Origin: JADHLJ01 sp038146985
GTDB taxonomy: Bacteria > Pseudomonadota > Alphaproteobacteria > Thalassobaculales > Thalassobaculaceae
Reading direction: 5' to 3'
Assembly (NCBI GenBank): GCA_038146985.1
Contig: JAYQSQ010000010.1
Location: forward strand, 372,001-436,000
DNA: 64,000 nucleotides
The position numbers and the translations under genes are program-made. A model generated the notes under the pieces. The model saw only the letters and a list, made by a program, of their open reading frames with translations. It did no database searches and was not told where the DNA came from. Below, piece by piece: positions 34,931 to 43,800 of the stretch; the first letter of the stretch is position 1, and every line of letters starts with the position of its first letter.

Positions 34931-36279
34931 CGTATTTTCAGTTCCAGCACTTTTCCCTGGCCATGCAAAAATTCGCGCGAAGATCTTCGGAACGATAGAC
35001 TTGTCGCCTAAGGACCGCTGTTGCGCCCTGATCGCCACCCAGCCGGCTCGCCGGTTGTAATTCGCTGTCTGGAAAAACGCCATTGGGGTACGCGTAATTG
35101 GAAGGAACCAGTTGGTGATCAGAATGCCTGCTCGGCAATGCCTATGGGCGGTTTTATACGGAATCCGGATGCCGCGAGGACCGGCCCGGTGTTCAGATCT
35201 GGCTCCGTCACCACGCTCAGCTTCAGGATACATTCGTATTCGCATCGGCAGCGGCAGGAAGGTCGCGGCGGCCTTCAGTACAGCCATTGCACACGGTTTC
35301 TGGCGCATCACAGCCGCCCCTATTTCAGGGACATTCTGTCTCGCCATCCGTTTCCGAGCACTGTGGATATCGTCGAGACGGATTGGCGGCAACTTGCGTT
35401 CTCCGCGCTTGTCGCGCCGACGCAGGGTTTGGATTGGAGGGAAGCGGCCTATCAAGACATCGTGTTGACGTCCGCGTGGCTGTCCCAGCGCATTTCGGCG
35501 ACTTGCCGCGAGTCCCCTGGTCTTTCGGATCGCTGGCGGCGCTCGCTGGTGCTCTTGCGCGTAGGATTGTCCGACGCCAACTGGCTTGCGTGTCGCGACG
35601 GCGCAGAGCCGACCTACGTCTACAAGGCCTCGGCCAATCTGAAGGATGTCGACCGCAGCGGTATCTGCCATGATCGATCATGTCATTGACGAGCTCGGCG
35701 GTCAGGTCGTGCTCTGTGGTCATCCCGAAATGACACGGCCCAAGCCGCGCGCCGGAGCTTGTCGATCTGGCAGGGATCGCCAAGTTCCTGGATATTGCCC
35801 AGGCATTCCAAACGCTTCCCGCTTCTTCGCAGGGTCGCACTCAGGAATCACCAGCGTGGCCCATGCGCACTCTGACACCATCGCTCATCTTGGCGATTCT
35901 GGTTGACCTTCCCCGGGGAAGCGGAGGATTGGCTGATGACTCAACCGCCATCTGCCGGATGGTGAACCTTCGTGGGAGGACCTTTTTCAATCGGCTGGAT
36001 GCATTCAATGCGTATCACAAGGCCCTCCGGACATGGCTGATCACCCAAACGAAATCGAGACCGGCGAGATGATCCGGGCGCTTGAGCAGTTGTTCCGCGA
36101 TACGCAGGATGTTTTGGATGGCGAAAGCCCGCGCCAGTTCCCGCAAACGGCCGAATGCGTTGCGATTTCCGCCGGGAGGCCAGGTTATCGGCCCGCTACC
36201 ATTCCGCTCTGAAACAACGCGCGGCGGCAGGTTGTAGCAGAGAACGGATAATCCGATCCCCGATACCGGCATATCCGGG
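34931..36279. other. Decayed, unrecognised coding-like stretch
   Basis: No intact gene is seen. On the plus strand about 35320-35680 one frame reads naturally (YFRDILSRHPFPSTVDIVE near the start and AAYQDIVLTSAWLSQRI further on), as a helical protein would. A second piece around 36033-36200 begins MADHPNEIETGEMIRALEQ. Neither matched a family I recognise, and stops and frame changes interrupt both. They may be remains of one or two genes. The GC is a little lower than in the flanks. Confidence 0.4.
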
Positions 36280-38152
36280 CGCGCGCTAAGCCGCCGTCAC
36301 GGCGCTGCACTTTTCCGGCGCGGGGCAGGTCGACATGGAAGGTGCTGCCGCCACCCTTGGTCACTTCGAACGTGATCTCACGCCCATCGCCTCGATCAAG
36401 ATTTGGCGATCGTAAGACGGTTCCCGCTCCTGAATGGTGCCCTTCTCCTGCGAGGCGTTCAAAAGGCACGAAAGCGGAGTCCTTGCGGTCGTCAGGAATT
36501 CGATCCCTGTATCGGCGACGGTAATCGGACCTGGTTGGCGCTCGTCAGCGCAGGACACCAGCATGGATACGAGCCGATACGATTGTATTTGACGGCGTTG
36601 GACAACGGGTGGGGAGGGATCTGTTTTAAACGGAGCCGGTCGGCGCAGACCATGGGAAGGGCTTCATCGAAGTCGGACCCTCCATGCGGACCTGATTTTG
36701 CTCCGCCATGGTGTGCAACTCAAGACACTCCGGAATCGGTTCTTCGGCGGGAATCTCCCGATTTCCAAGGCGATATGGCCGCCGTCCAGGACAATCAGCT
36801 CAGAACCTGATTGATCAGGTCGAAGATGCTAGCCCGATCGCTGAATGTTTCGAGGGCAACATTCTCGTCCGCGTTGCGGGCGGGCCTCGAACTCAAAAGC
36901 TCAAGCAACTGCGCAGGAAACCCAGGATCGCGTTCATCAGGGTTCTAAGCTCGTGGCTCTCATGGAAGAGAGAAATCGGACAGCCGTGCTGGCTTTCTCG
37001 GCCGCTTCATGACTTCTCTTTCCGACAAGCGTATCTTTTCAAGTTCAACGAGGTATTCCTTGAAGACCCTGAACCGCGCGCAATGTCGCCGAAATTCATC
37101 CTTTCGGTCGGTGTTCAGACTTCCGTGGACGAATCTCGCCGACGATCTGGTTGACAGTTGTCGTTATCTCGGTCACCGGGTCGGCGATGGTTCGGCCGAT
37201 CAGCCTGGCGGCGCCCAAGAGCAACAAGGATCGAGATCACCGCAACGATGATCCCTCAAGGATCTGCAATTCGATGGTTTCCCGCAGATCTTCGTTCGTA
37301 TCCTTCATGCACTGGAAATCGATGCGCCGGTAATCGCCGCGGCTTTCTTGAAAATCTCCTCATGACAGTATCAGACCTGGGCGTATGGTCGTTACGCTCG
37401 CTGATGAAGGCGACGAAGAAGTTGTCGAAACCCTGAGATAAACGGGAATATCCGCCATTATGGAGGCGGATTTGCCGCCGGTGCGGGTTCTCAAAGAGAC
37501 TTATCCGAGCGGGCGGAGGGTTGCTTCCATGGTAGATTCAAGATACACACCGCGCAACGTCAGCAAGGTTGTTGGTGCTGAGGAACCGGTTGACGTAAGG
37601 CGTCGGTCAACAGGTTCTCCTGCACGATTCACTGCCAAAGGGTCGCGGATTCGAAATCCCGTCGCGGTTGGCGCCTTCGACGATCCTCGCAAGGGACTGA
37701 CGTATCCTCTGACCGGTCGGATTAAATTATTGTTGACTACGATGTCAGCGCTGGCTGTTCAGCGCAACCACCCGTTCAAACCGTCCCGGTGCTTTTTCAG
37801 TTGGAGGATTTCGTCGAGAATACTTGCCCCACGCCGGGTCTGGGATGACGCGCTTCGCCGCGGTAATGTCTTCGGCGATTTTTTTCGTAGAGTTTGGACA
37901 GCCAGATCGGCATCTGCACTGTTCTAGTTTATATGTATTCATTTACCAAAGATGTAAATTTATGAGTCCTTTAATGATATTCACTCGAAGAACATTGGAT
38001 AATTCGACAATGGATTCAAATTCTCTACGATCTTATTGAAGTCGTTCGTTGCGTTCAACACGTATACTATAATGATTAGGAGGCCGATGCAAAGCCGCCG
38101 TAAAGCTCTCCTCAGATCGGTGATCGGTGATTTTGCGGCGAAGAGAGCGCAT
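36280..38152 (-). pseudogene. Membrane sensor histidine kinase, decayed
   Basis: The pieces are in order on the minus strand. A start MRSLRRKIT at 38152 is followed by the first membrane helix CIGLLIIIVYVLNATNDFN (about 38040-38090). A HAMP-like segment with RTIADPVTEI lies near 37160-37200, and HisKA SHELRTLMNAILGF lies near 36940-36990. The ATPase domain has LSNAVKYNRIG (about 36570-36610), VADTGI near 36515 and a C-terminal GGGSTFHVDLPRA near 36310-36360. At least six frame changes and several stops separate them. The phospho-acceptor His is retained, but the protein cannot be made. The receptor part between 37460 and 38030 is unrecognised. Confidence 0.7.
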
Positions 38153-38555
38153 GTGAATATACATTTCCCGAGGATTTCAAAACCAGACACCTCGATCGCC
38201 GCTGGTGGCAGCACGAAGAGGTGAGCACCGTGGATTTTGAGGATCCGGAACGTCTCCTTAGAACTGCGCTTGGAAGGATCGGAGCCGGCGTGAGCCTTGC
38301 ATTCGGATAACCATGCAAAGTCCTGATACACTGGAGAGAGCACATATCAGGTCGGTTCTTTTTCATTAGGTGCAATGTGTATGACGGAAATTCGTTCCGC
38401 CATTGACGGTTTCCTTAGCTAAACTACGTAGTTTCGAACTGCCTTAGAAACGTGGGAAATCGTCGTGTCGTTTTCATGCACGACAGGCAAGGGCCAATTG
38501 TAGTGCGACAGGACACGCGTCCGGGCTGACCTTACGATGCCCGGCGGTTTTGCGG
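38153..38555. other. Gene-free stretch within the decayed region
   Basis: No recognisable gene or signal was found in these 400 bases. A minus-strand open frame of about 60 codons runs through 38170-38343 but resembles nothing known to me and runs into the decayed kinase start. The DNA is AT-richer than the window average. Confidence 0.4.
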
Positions 38556-39437
38556 TTATCCAGCGAGATGAGTCTTAAAAAACGCGACCTACATGCGCTT
38601 AGGCGAGTTTGGCAGCCGGTTCAATGTTGGGCGTCAATTGTTGTGGAACCCGTGCCTGGTGCCCGGGTAGACATACATCTCTCATACGCGACGCCATTGG
38701 ACTTCAGCGCGGATTGGCGGTTCGGCGCGTGGCCTTCGTTAATTCTGGGGTCATCCTCGGCATAGTGAACCAGCATCGCCACCTTGATGCGCGCGGCCGA
38801 CTTCACCGTCCGCCGGGGCATGGCCATAGAGGACACCGGCCGGGGTCCTCGCCCATCGTGACCGCGAGATTGTTCACCGCGCCGCCGCCGAAGCAAAACC
38901 CCGTGGCGCTGAGCTTGCCGTTGGACAGCGGATGCGCCTTCAGAAACCTGGCGCTGTTCAGCAGGTCGAGCAGACAGCTTCCCCGCTGTCGGGGACTCAC
39001 TGCATCGCCCGGCCATCGTCGTCATTGCCAGGATGGCGCCAGATCAGAACAGCCCATCCGGAGCCAGTGCCAAAAACCCTCAGGTGCGGCGCGCAGGCGA
39101 CATCCTCGATATGCGGGTTGAGGCCGCGGTTTTCGTGAATAACCAACACCGCGTGAAACGGGCCGGGTCCTTCAGGCTTCACCAGATAGCCGCGCATCGT
39201 CCCGCTGGTCCCCTGGCAGATCGAAAGTCACATAGGTCGCACGATTCGCGGATCCGTGAACGGAACCGTCTGGAGCCGCCGCGTAATCGGGAAGCAGGGC
39301 CTGGGCCATTGCGAGCCCGGAGCCGCCAATGTGTGATGGCCCCGGCCTGCTTCAGAAACTCGCGGCGCTCCATGGCGCCATGGCAATGCTGGTCGGCAAA
39401 GATCGTAAACGCGCGGATCAATCTTGATCTTATCCAT
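38556..39437 (-). pseudogene. Dienelactone hydrolase family protein, decayed
   Basis: Read in pieces on the minus strand: a start MDKIKIDPRVYDL at 39437 with a GAGGGGAG site, then MERREFLKQAGAIT (a Tat-like signal), VPFTDPRIV, MRGYLVKPEGPGPF with AVLVIHENRGLNPHIEDVA (about 39100-39200), LNSARFLKAHPLSNGKLSATGFCFGGGAVNNLAV (about 38865-38965) with the nucleophile Cys in GFCFGGG, MLVHYAEDDPRIN (about 38745-38785) and an end VAFFKTHL near 38560-38585. Several frameshifts and lost bases separate these pieces. The intact enzyme would be a secreted or periplasmic carboxymethylenebutenolidase-type hydrolase. Confidence 0.75.
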
Positions 39438-39541
39438 ATCCGTACTCCCCTCAGATCGTTTGCGGGCGCTGAGGCACGGCGGCATCTTATCAGCAATCGC
39501 GCCGACGAGCCTGGGATACGGACCGGACCGGAAAGGCGGGT

Positions 39542-41550
39542 TCATTCCTCGCGCGCAGCGGAAGGCAGTTGGTCAAGGTTCGCTGAATGATCTCCCAGCG
39601 TCGGACCGATCTGAATCGGTTTCGTGATGTATCGATTAGACCGGCGACCTCGGCGGCCTGCGGGTCGCTCGGCATTGCCGCCGCGGTCACCGCGATCACC
39701 GGAGTGGGAACAGAAGTTCCGGCATGGAACACCAGGTCGCGCAGGAGCCTCGATCCCACTCATGCCGGAGCAGATTGATGTCCATGAGGATGAGCTGGGG
39801 CCGCTCTTCGAGTGCGATTTTCAAACCGATCTCAGCCGTTTCCGCCCAGGGAATTAGCTCTACATTTTCCAACCGCCGGACGTGGTGCTTCTCGTCATCA
39901 GCATCATGTTCGCCGGATTGTCTTCGATATAAGAGAACTTTGCGTAAAGCCTGCATTTGCGCCGCGGACCGGTCCTGTTGGATTTCCGGTATCGATCGCG
40001 CCAACGCGTCAGGGGGCCTGGGAAGGGTCAGCCAGCGGCAGATCGAACCAGAATCCGGCTGCCTCTCTCCTCGTCCGTTTCGTAGCCGATCTTGCCGTCC
40101 ATCAGTTCGACCAGCTTCTTCGAAGGATGGTCAGGCCGATTCCAGTGCCCTCGATATTGTTCTTTTCCATGCCCAGGCGATTGAAGGGCTGGAAAAGCTG
40201 CTCCCTGTGCTCTGGCGCGACGCCGGCCCGTCGTCCGTGACGGTGAAACGCATGTATATGCCGCTCTGAATGGCGCAGGTCAGCTAAACGTACCGCCCGG
40301 TCGTGTTGTACTTGATGGCGTTGGACAGCAGTTTCACCGGATATACTTGGCGCGCCCAATGTCGGCTCTGATCATCGGCGCCGCGTCGAGGTCAAGCCCT
40401 TGATGTCAGAGATTGAGGCCGCTCTGAAGCAGCGGCTTGTTGAAATGATCAAATAACAAATCGATGATTTTTTTCGGTGAGGCATCAACGATGTTGATTT
40501 GAAGCTGCCGCTGGTCGATGCGGCTCAGATCAAGGACATCCTCGATGAGAGAAGAAGATGATTGCCCGCAAATCAGGATCCACAGTCGACCGCCTCGAGC
40601 TGCGTGGCGGTCAACGCGTTTTCGTCGTCGAGGCACCAAAGCTGGCCAAAACCGAGGACTGCATTACGGCTGGGAGTACGCAGTTCGTGGCTCATCGAGG
40701 AGAGGAACGCACGGTTTCGCCGCGTTGCTTCCTTGGCATCCTCCAACGCGCTACGGCGCGCGTTCTCGGGTTAACCTGTTCGGTGATATTGCGGCAGATG
40801 CCCTGGTAACCTACGAAGGCTCCGTTCGCGTCGTGGATTGGCCGGCCGCTTGCGCTGATCAGGCCTTCTTTTGATCGCCCTGTTTGATGGCAGAAACAAA
40901 GATTGTGGAACGGCAACTGGTTCTCGATGTTGTTGACTTGCGACTCCCAGTTCTCGTGACTTGATCCGGCCGCTTCGATGAAGCGTCTGGGGCTTTCGCC
41001 GATCAGGTCAGCGCGGTTGCCCGGTAATAAGTTCGAAGGCGTCGGAAATGAAGACGAACCGAAGACCGTCATCGCATTCCCAGAACCAATCGGATGTCGA
41101 TTCGACAAAGCTCAGCATGCGGTTCTGTATTTCGCGCTGTTTTGTCGCAGGTGATATCGGGCACTGGCCATCGGTACAAGCGCGTCCCGCTGAGGTGGCG
41201 GGCGTGCCGGCTTCGACATGGACGATACCCCGATACCCCGAGAATTCGCCCTTGCCGTCGAGAAGGCGCGCCGCTGAAGAGCAGGGTTGCGAGCCATCCG
41301 GTCCTGAATCTTGACTTGGAGGATCCGTGGGAAGGCGGCACGGTCGTCCAGGAGCGGTTGCAGCTCAGCGATATCGGCATTTAGATCGGCTTGCGATTCC
41401 GTGTCGCGTTCGCATCGTCTCGTCGCCGATGACCGGCGCGCTCGCGTCGACGGCATGGATTCCGCGATCCAGAAGAATATGTTTGCCGGTCGGTTCCCAA
41501 AACCAGCATGCCTGTCGCGCCGAACCGGCTAGTCGACGCAATGGACTCAT
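39542..41550 (-). pseudogene. Hybrid PAS sensor histidine kinase with receiver domain, decayed
   Basis: On the minus strand from 41550 (MSPLRRL) one can read two PAS-like segments (about 41050-41500 and about 40780-41040, the latter ending GYQGICRNITEQ), then HisKA SMSHELRTP near 40690 and IEDVLDLSRID near 40525-40560. ATPase parts follow, with VAPEHREQLFQPFNRLGMEKNNIEGTGIGL at about 40130-40200. A receiver domain has LILMDINL with its acceptor Asp near 39790, VIAVTAAAMPSD, and YITKPIQIGPTL near 39610. Frameshifts lie between most blocks. The order is that of a complete hybrid kinase, so this was once a single gene. Confidence 0.75.
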
Positions 41551-42016
41551 TTCATGCTCCTCGACGCGCGGGTGTCATCGGACAGTAAACCTGGACGAAC
41601 GGCGGGTCGTTGCGGTTCGCCGCGAACGCACCGAACCATATTTTTGCTGAAGGGACCGCTGGCTCTCCCAGGGATCCGACCTGTGCACAACCCTAGTAAC
41701 AATCAAGCTGGGCTCTGATTTACTCTGCCGCATCGAACCATTCCGGCCCCGCAATCTCAATTGGTGATTATACGTAAACTTGCGATGCCGGTTGGGGGTT
41801 CACTATCCGACGGCCCATCGGCGTGCCCGGCGGCCACACCGGCGCTACCCGCGAGGCCGATCTCTAGCCCTTGCATCCACGGTCACCCGCCGTTATAACC
41901 CGCTGCCCCTTGATGGGACGCCATCGCGCCTTGGCTGAAGGGCATGCCAGGCCGGTGATACAGGCTCCAGCGGACAAGGTTCCGCCGGAAAGCGAATATC
42001 AGAAACGGAGACCGAA
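41551..42016. other. Leader region of the rpmI operon
   Basis: No gene was recognised. The left half is probably more decayed sequence. The right half must hold the rpmI promoter; a candidate is TTGGCT (41933-41938) with TGATAC 19 bases later, which is weak. Many bacteria have infC immediately upstream of rpmI; here no infC reading frame is present. Confidence 0.4.
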
Positions 42017-42214
42017 ATGCCCAAACTGAAGTCGAAGAGCGGTGCGAAGAAGCGATTCCGCGCCACCGGGACGGGTAAGATCGTCCGGAATCACGCCAAC
42101 AAGCGCCACATGCTGCGCCGGCGTCCCCAAGACATGAAGCGCAGCACGCGCGGTACGACGTTGCTGTCCGATGCGGACACCAAGATCGTCCGCAAGTTCC
42201 TGCCGTATCTGTAA
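42017..42214 (+). CDS. rpmI: 50S ribosomal protein bL35
   Basis: This 65-residue, highly basic protein has the standard start MPKLKSKSGAKKRFRATGTG and the family block NHANKRHMLRRRPQD, ending in KIVRKFLPYL. The length is typical for the large-subunit protein bL35. It leads the conserved rpmI-rplT-pheS-pheT order. A GGAGA site precedes the ATG. The upstream flank is the decayed region, so the operon keeps its usual downstream order but not the common infC upstream. Confidence 0.97.
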   Translation: MPKLKSKSGAKKRFRATGTGKIVRNHANKRHMLRRRPQDMKRSTRGTTLLSDADTKIVRKFLPYL

Positions 42215-42226
42215 GGGGGCCGCGAC

Positions 42227-42592
42227 ATGGCACGTGTGAAAAGAGGCACGACGGCGCATGCCCGTCACAAAAAGGTTACGGACAAGGCCAAGGGCTATTA
42301 CGGCCGGCGCAAGAACGTCTTCCGCGTCGCCGTCCAGGCAGTCGAGAAGGCGGCGCAGTACGCCTACCGGGATCGCCGGGTCAAGAAGCGCACCTTCCGG
42401 GCGCTATGGATTCAGCGGATCAATGCCGGTGTGCGCGCGCACGGCATGACCTATTCGCAGTTCATGAACGGTCTGAAGAAGGCCGGGATCGAGCTTGACC
42501 GCAAGGTGCTGTCGGATCTCGCGATCAGCGAACCGGCATCGTTTACGGGCTTGGTGGAACAGGCCCAGGCGGCGCTCGCCCAAGCGGAATAG
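42227..42592 (+). CDS. rplT: 50S ribosomal protein bL20
   Basis: This 121-residue basic protein starts MARVKRGTTAHARHKK and shows the bL20 blocks RRKNVFRVAVQAVEKAAQYAYRDRR, RALWIQRINAGVRAHGMTYSQF and KAGIELDRKVLSDLA. bL20 binds 23S rRNA early in assembly and in many bacteria represses its own operon. It begins 12 bases after the rpmI stop. A hairpin follows it before pheS. Confidence 0.97.
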   Translation: MARVKRGTTAHARHKKVTDKAKGYYGRRKNVFRVAVQAVEKAAQYAYRDRRVKKRTFRALWIQRINAGVRAHGMTYSQFMNGLKKAGIELDRKVLSDLAISEPASFTGLVEQAQAALAQAE

Positions 42593-42637
42593 CCTTCGAT
42601 CGGACGCGGTCCGAGGTAAGGTGCGAGGGAAAGTGAT

Positions 42638-42665
42638 AAGGGGCCTGTCCTGGGACGGGCCCCTT
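42638..42665 (+). terminator. Hairpin between rplT and pheS (terminator or attenuator)
   Basis: AAGGGGCCTGTC pairs with GACGGGCCCCTT across a short CTGG loop, with 11 Watson-Crick pairs and one T-G, and then a run of three T. It lies 45 bases after rplT and 50 bases before pheS. It could partly separate ribosomal-protein and synthetase expression. No phenylalanine-rich leader peptide is visible. Confidence 0.6.
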
Positions 42666-42714
42666 TGTGCGTTCGGCCCGGATTTCAGGACGGCGGTTTG
42701 GACGCGGAACACGG

Positions 42715-43800
42715 ATGGATGAAATGCAGGACGCGGAAAGTTTACGAGAGGAGCTGATCAGCGCCGTCGAGGCGGCGGCCGGCCTCGACGCGCTGGAGGA
42801 ATTACGGGTCTCGGCGCTTGGCCGCAAGGGCCGGATCACCGAGATGATGAAGGGGCTGGGTGCGCTCGATCCGGACCGCCGCCGCGAGGCGGGACAGGCG
42901 CTGAACCGTCTGAAGGACGAGGTCTCGGCAGCCATCGACGCGCGCAAGACGGCGCTTGGCGACGCCGAGCTGGACGCCCGGCTGCTGGCCGAGCGGATCG
43001 ATGTGTCGCTGCCGCCCCGGCCCGAGGCCAAGGGCTCGATCCATCCGATCACCCAGACCATCGACGAGTTGACGGCGATCTTCTGCGAAATGGGCTTTAG
43101 CGTCGCCGAGGGACCGCATATCGAGAGCGACTTCTACAATTTCAGCGCGCTCAACATCCCGCCCGAGCATCCCGCCCGCCAGGAGCAGGACACCTTCTAC
43201 CTGCCGCCCGACGAAAGCGGCACGCCCCGGGTTCTGCGCACCCACACCTCGCCGGTGCAGATCCGCCCCATGGAGAAGCAGACCCCGCCGATCCGCATCA
43301 TCGTGCCGGGCCGCACCTTCCGTTCGGACCATGATGCGACTCATTCGCCGATGTTCCATCAGGTCGAGGGATTGGTGGTCGACAAGACCAGCAACATGGG
43401 ACACCTCAAGGGCTGTCTGATTGATTTCTGCCGCGCCTTCTTCGGCGTCGACGATCTGCCGGTGCGTTTTCGGCCCAGCTACTTCCCGTTCACCGAACCC
43501 TCGGCGGAGGTCGATATCGGTTGCACCCGTGCCGGCGGCGAGTTCCGGATCGGCAAGGGCGACGATTGGCTCGAGATTCTGGGCTCCGGCATGGTGCATC
43601 CCAAGGTGCTCGCGAATTGCGGTATCGACCCCAACGAGTATCAGGGGTTCGCCTTCGGAATGGGCATCGAGCGGATCGCGATGCTGAAATACGGCATTCC
43701 GGATCTGCGGCCGTTCTACGACTCGGACATCCGCTGGATGCGCCATTATGGGTTCGTGCCGCTTGATGTGCCGACCATCGCTGGGGGGATCAACCGATGA
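42715..43800 (+). CDS. pheS: Phenylalanyl-tRNA synthetase alpha subunit
   Basis: This 361-residue class II synthetase subunit charges tRNA-Phe together with PheT. An N-terminal coiled coil (residues about 1-85) contacts the tRNA. The catalytic core has HPITQTIDELTAIFCEMGFSVAEGPHIESDFYNF, then motif 2 RTHTSPVQIRPM, FRSDHDATHSPMFHQVEGL, and the motif 3 stretch GFAFGMGIERIAMLKYGIPDLR. The ATG at 42715 is preferred; a nearby ATG at 42724 would also work. Its TGA overlaps the pheT ATG. Confidence 0.97.
   Translation: MDEMQDAESLREELISAVEAAAGLDALEELRVSALGRKGRITEMMKGLGALDPDRRREAGQALNRLKDEVSAAIDARKTALGDAELDARLLAERIDVSLPPRPEAKGSIHPITQTIDELTAIFCEMGFSVAEGPHIESDFYNFSALNIPPEHPARQEQDTFYLPPDESGTPRVLRTHTSPVQIRPMEKQTPPIRIIVPGRTFRSDHDATHSPMFHQVEGLVVDKTSNMGHLKGCLIDFCRAFFGVDDLPVRFRPSYFPFTEPSAEVDIGCTRAGGEFRIGKGDDWLEILGSGMVHPKVLANCGIDPNEYQGFAFGMGIERIAMLKYGIPDLRPFYDSDIRWMRHYGFVPLDVPTIAGGINR

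Noticed and set aside
37500..37930. Plus-strand open frame through 37460-37927 considered as a gene
   Set aside because: It lies opposite the receptor part of the decayed kinase, has no ribosome site and resembles no family.
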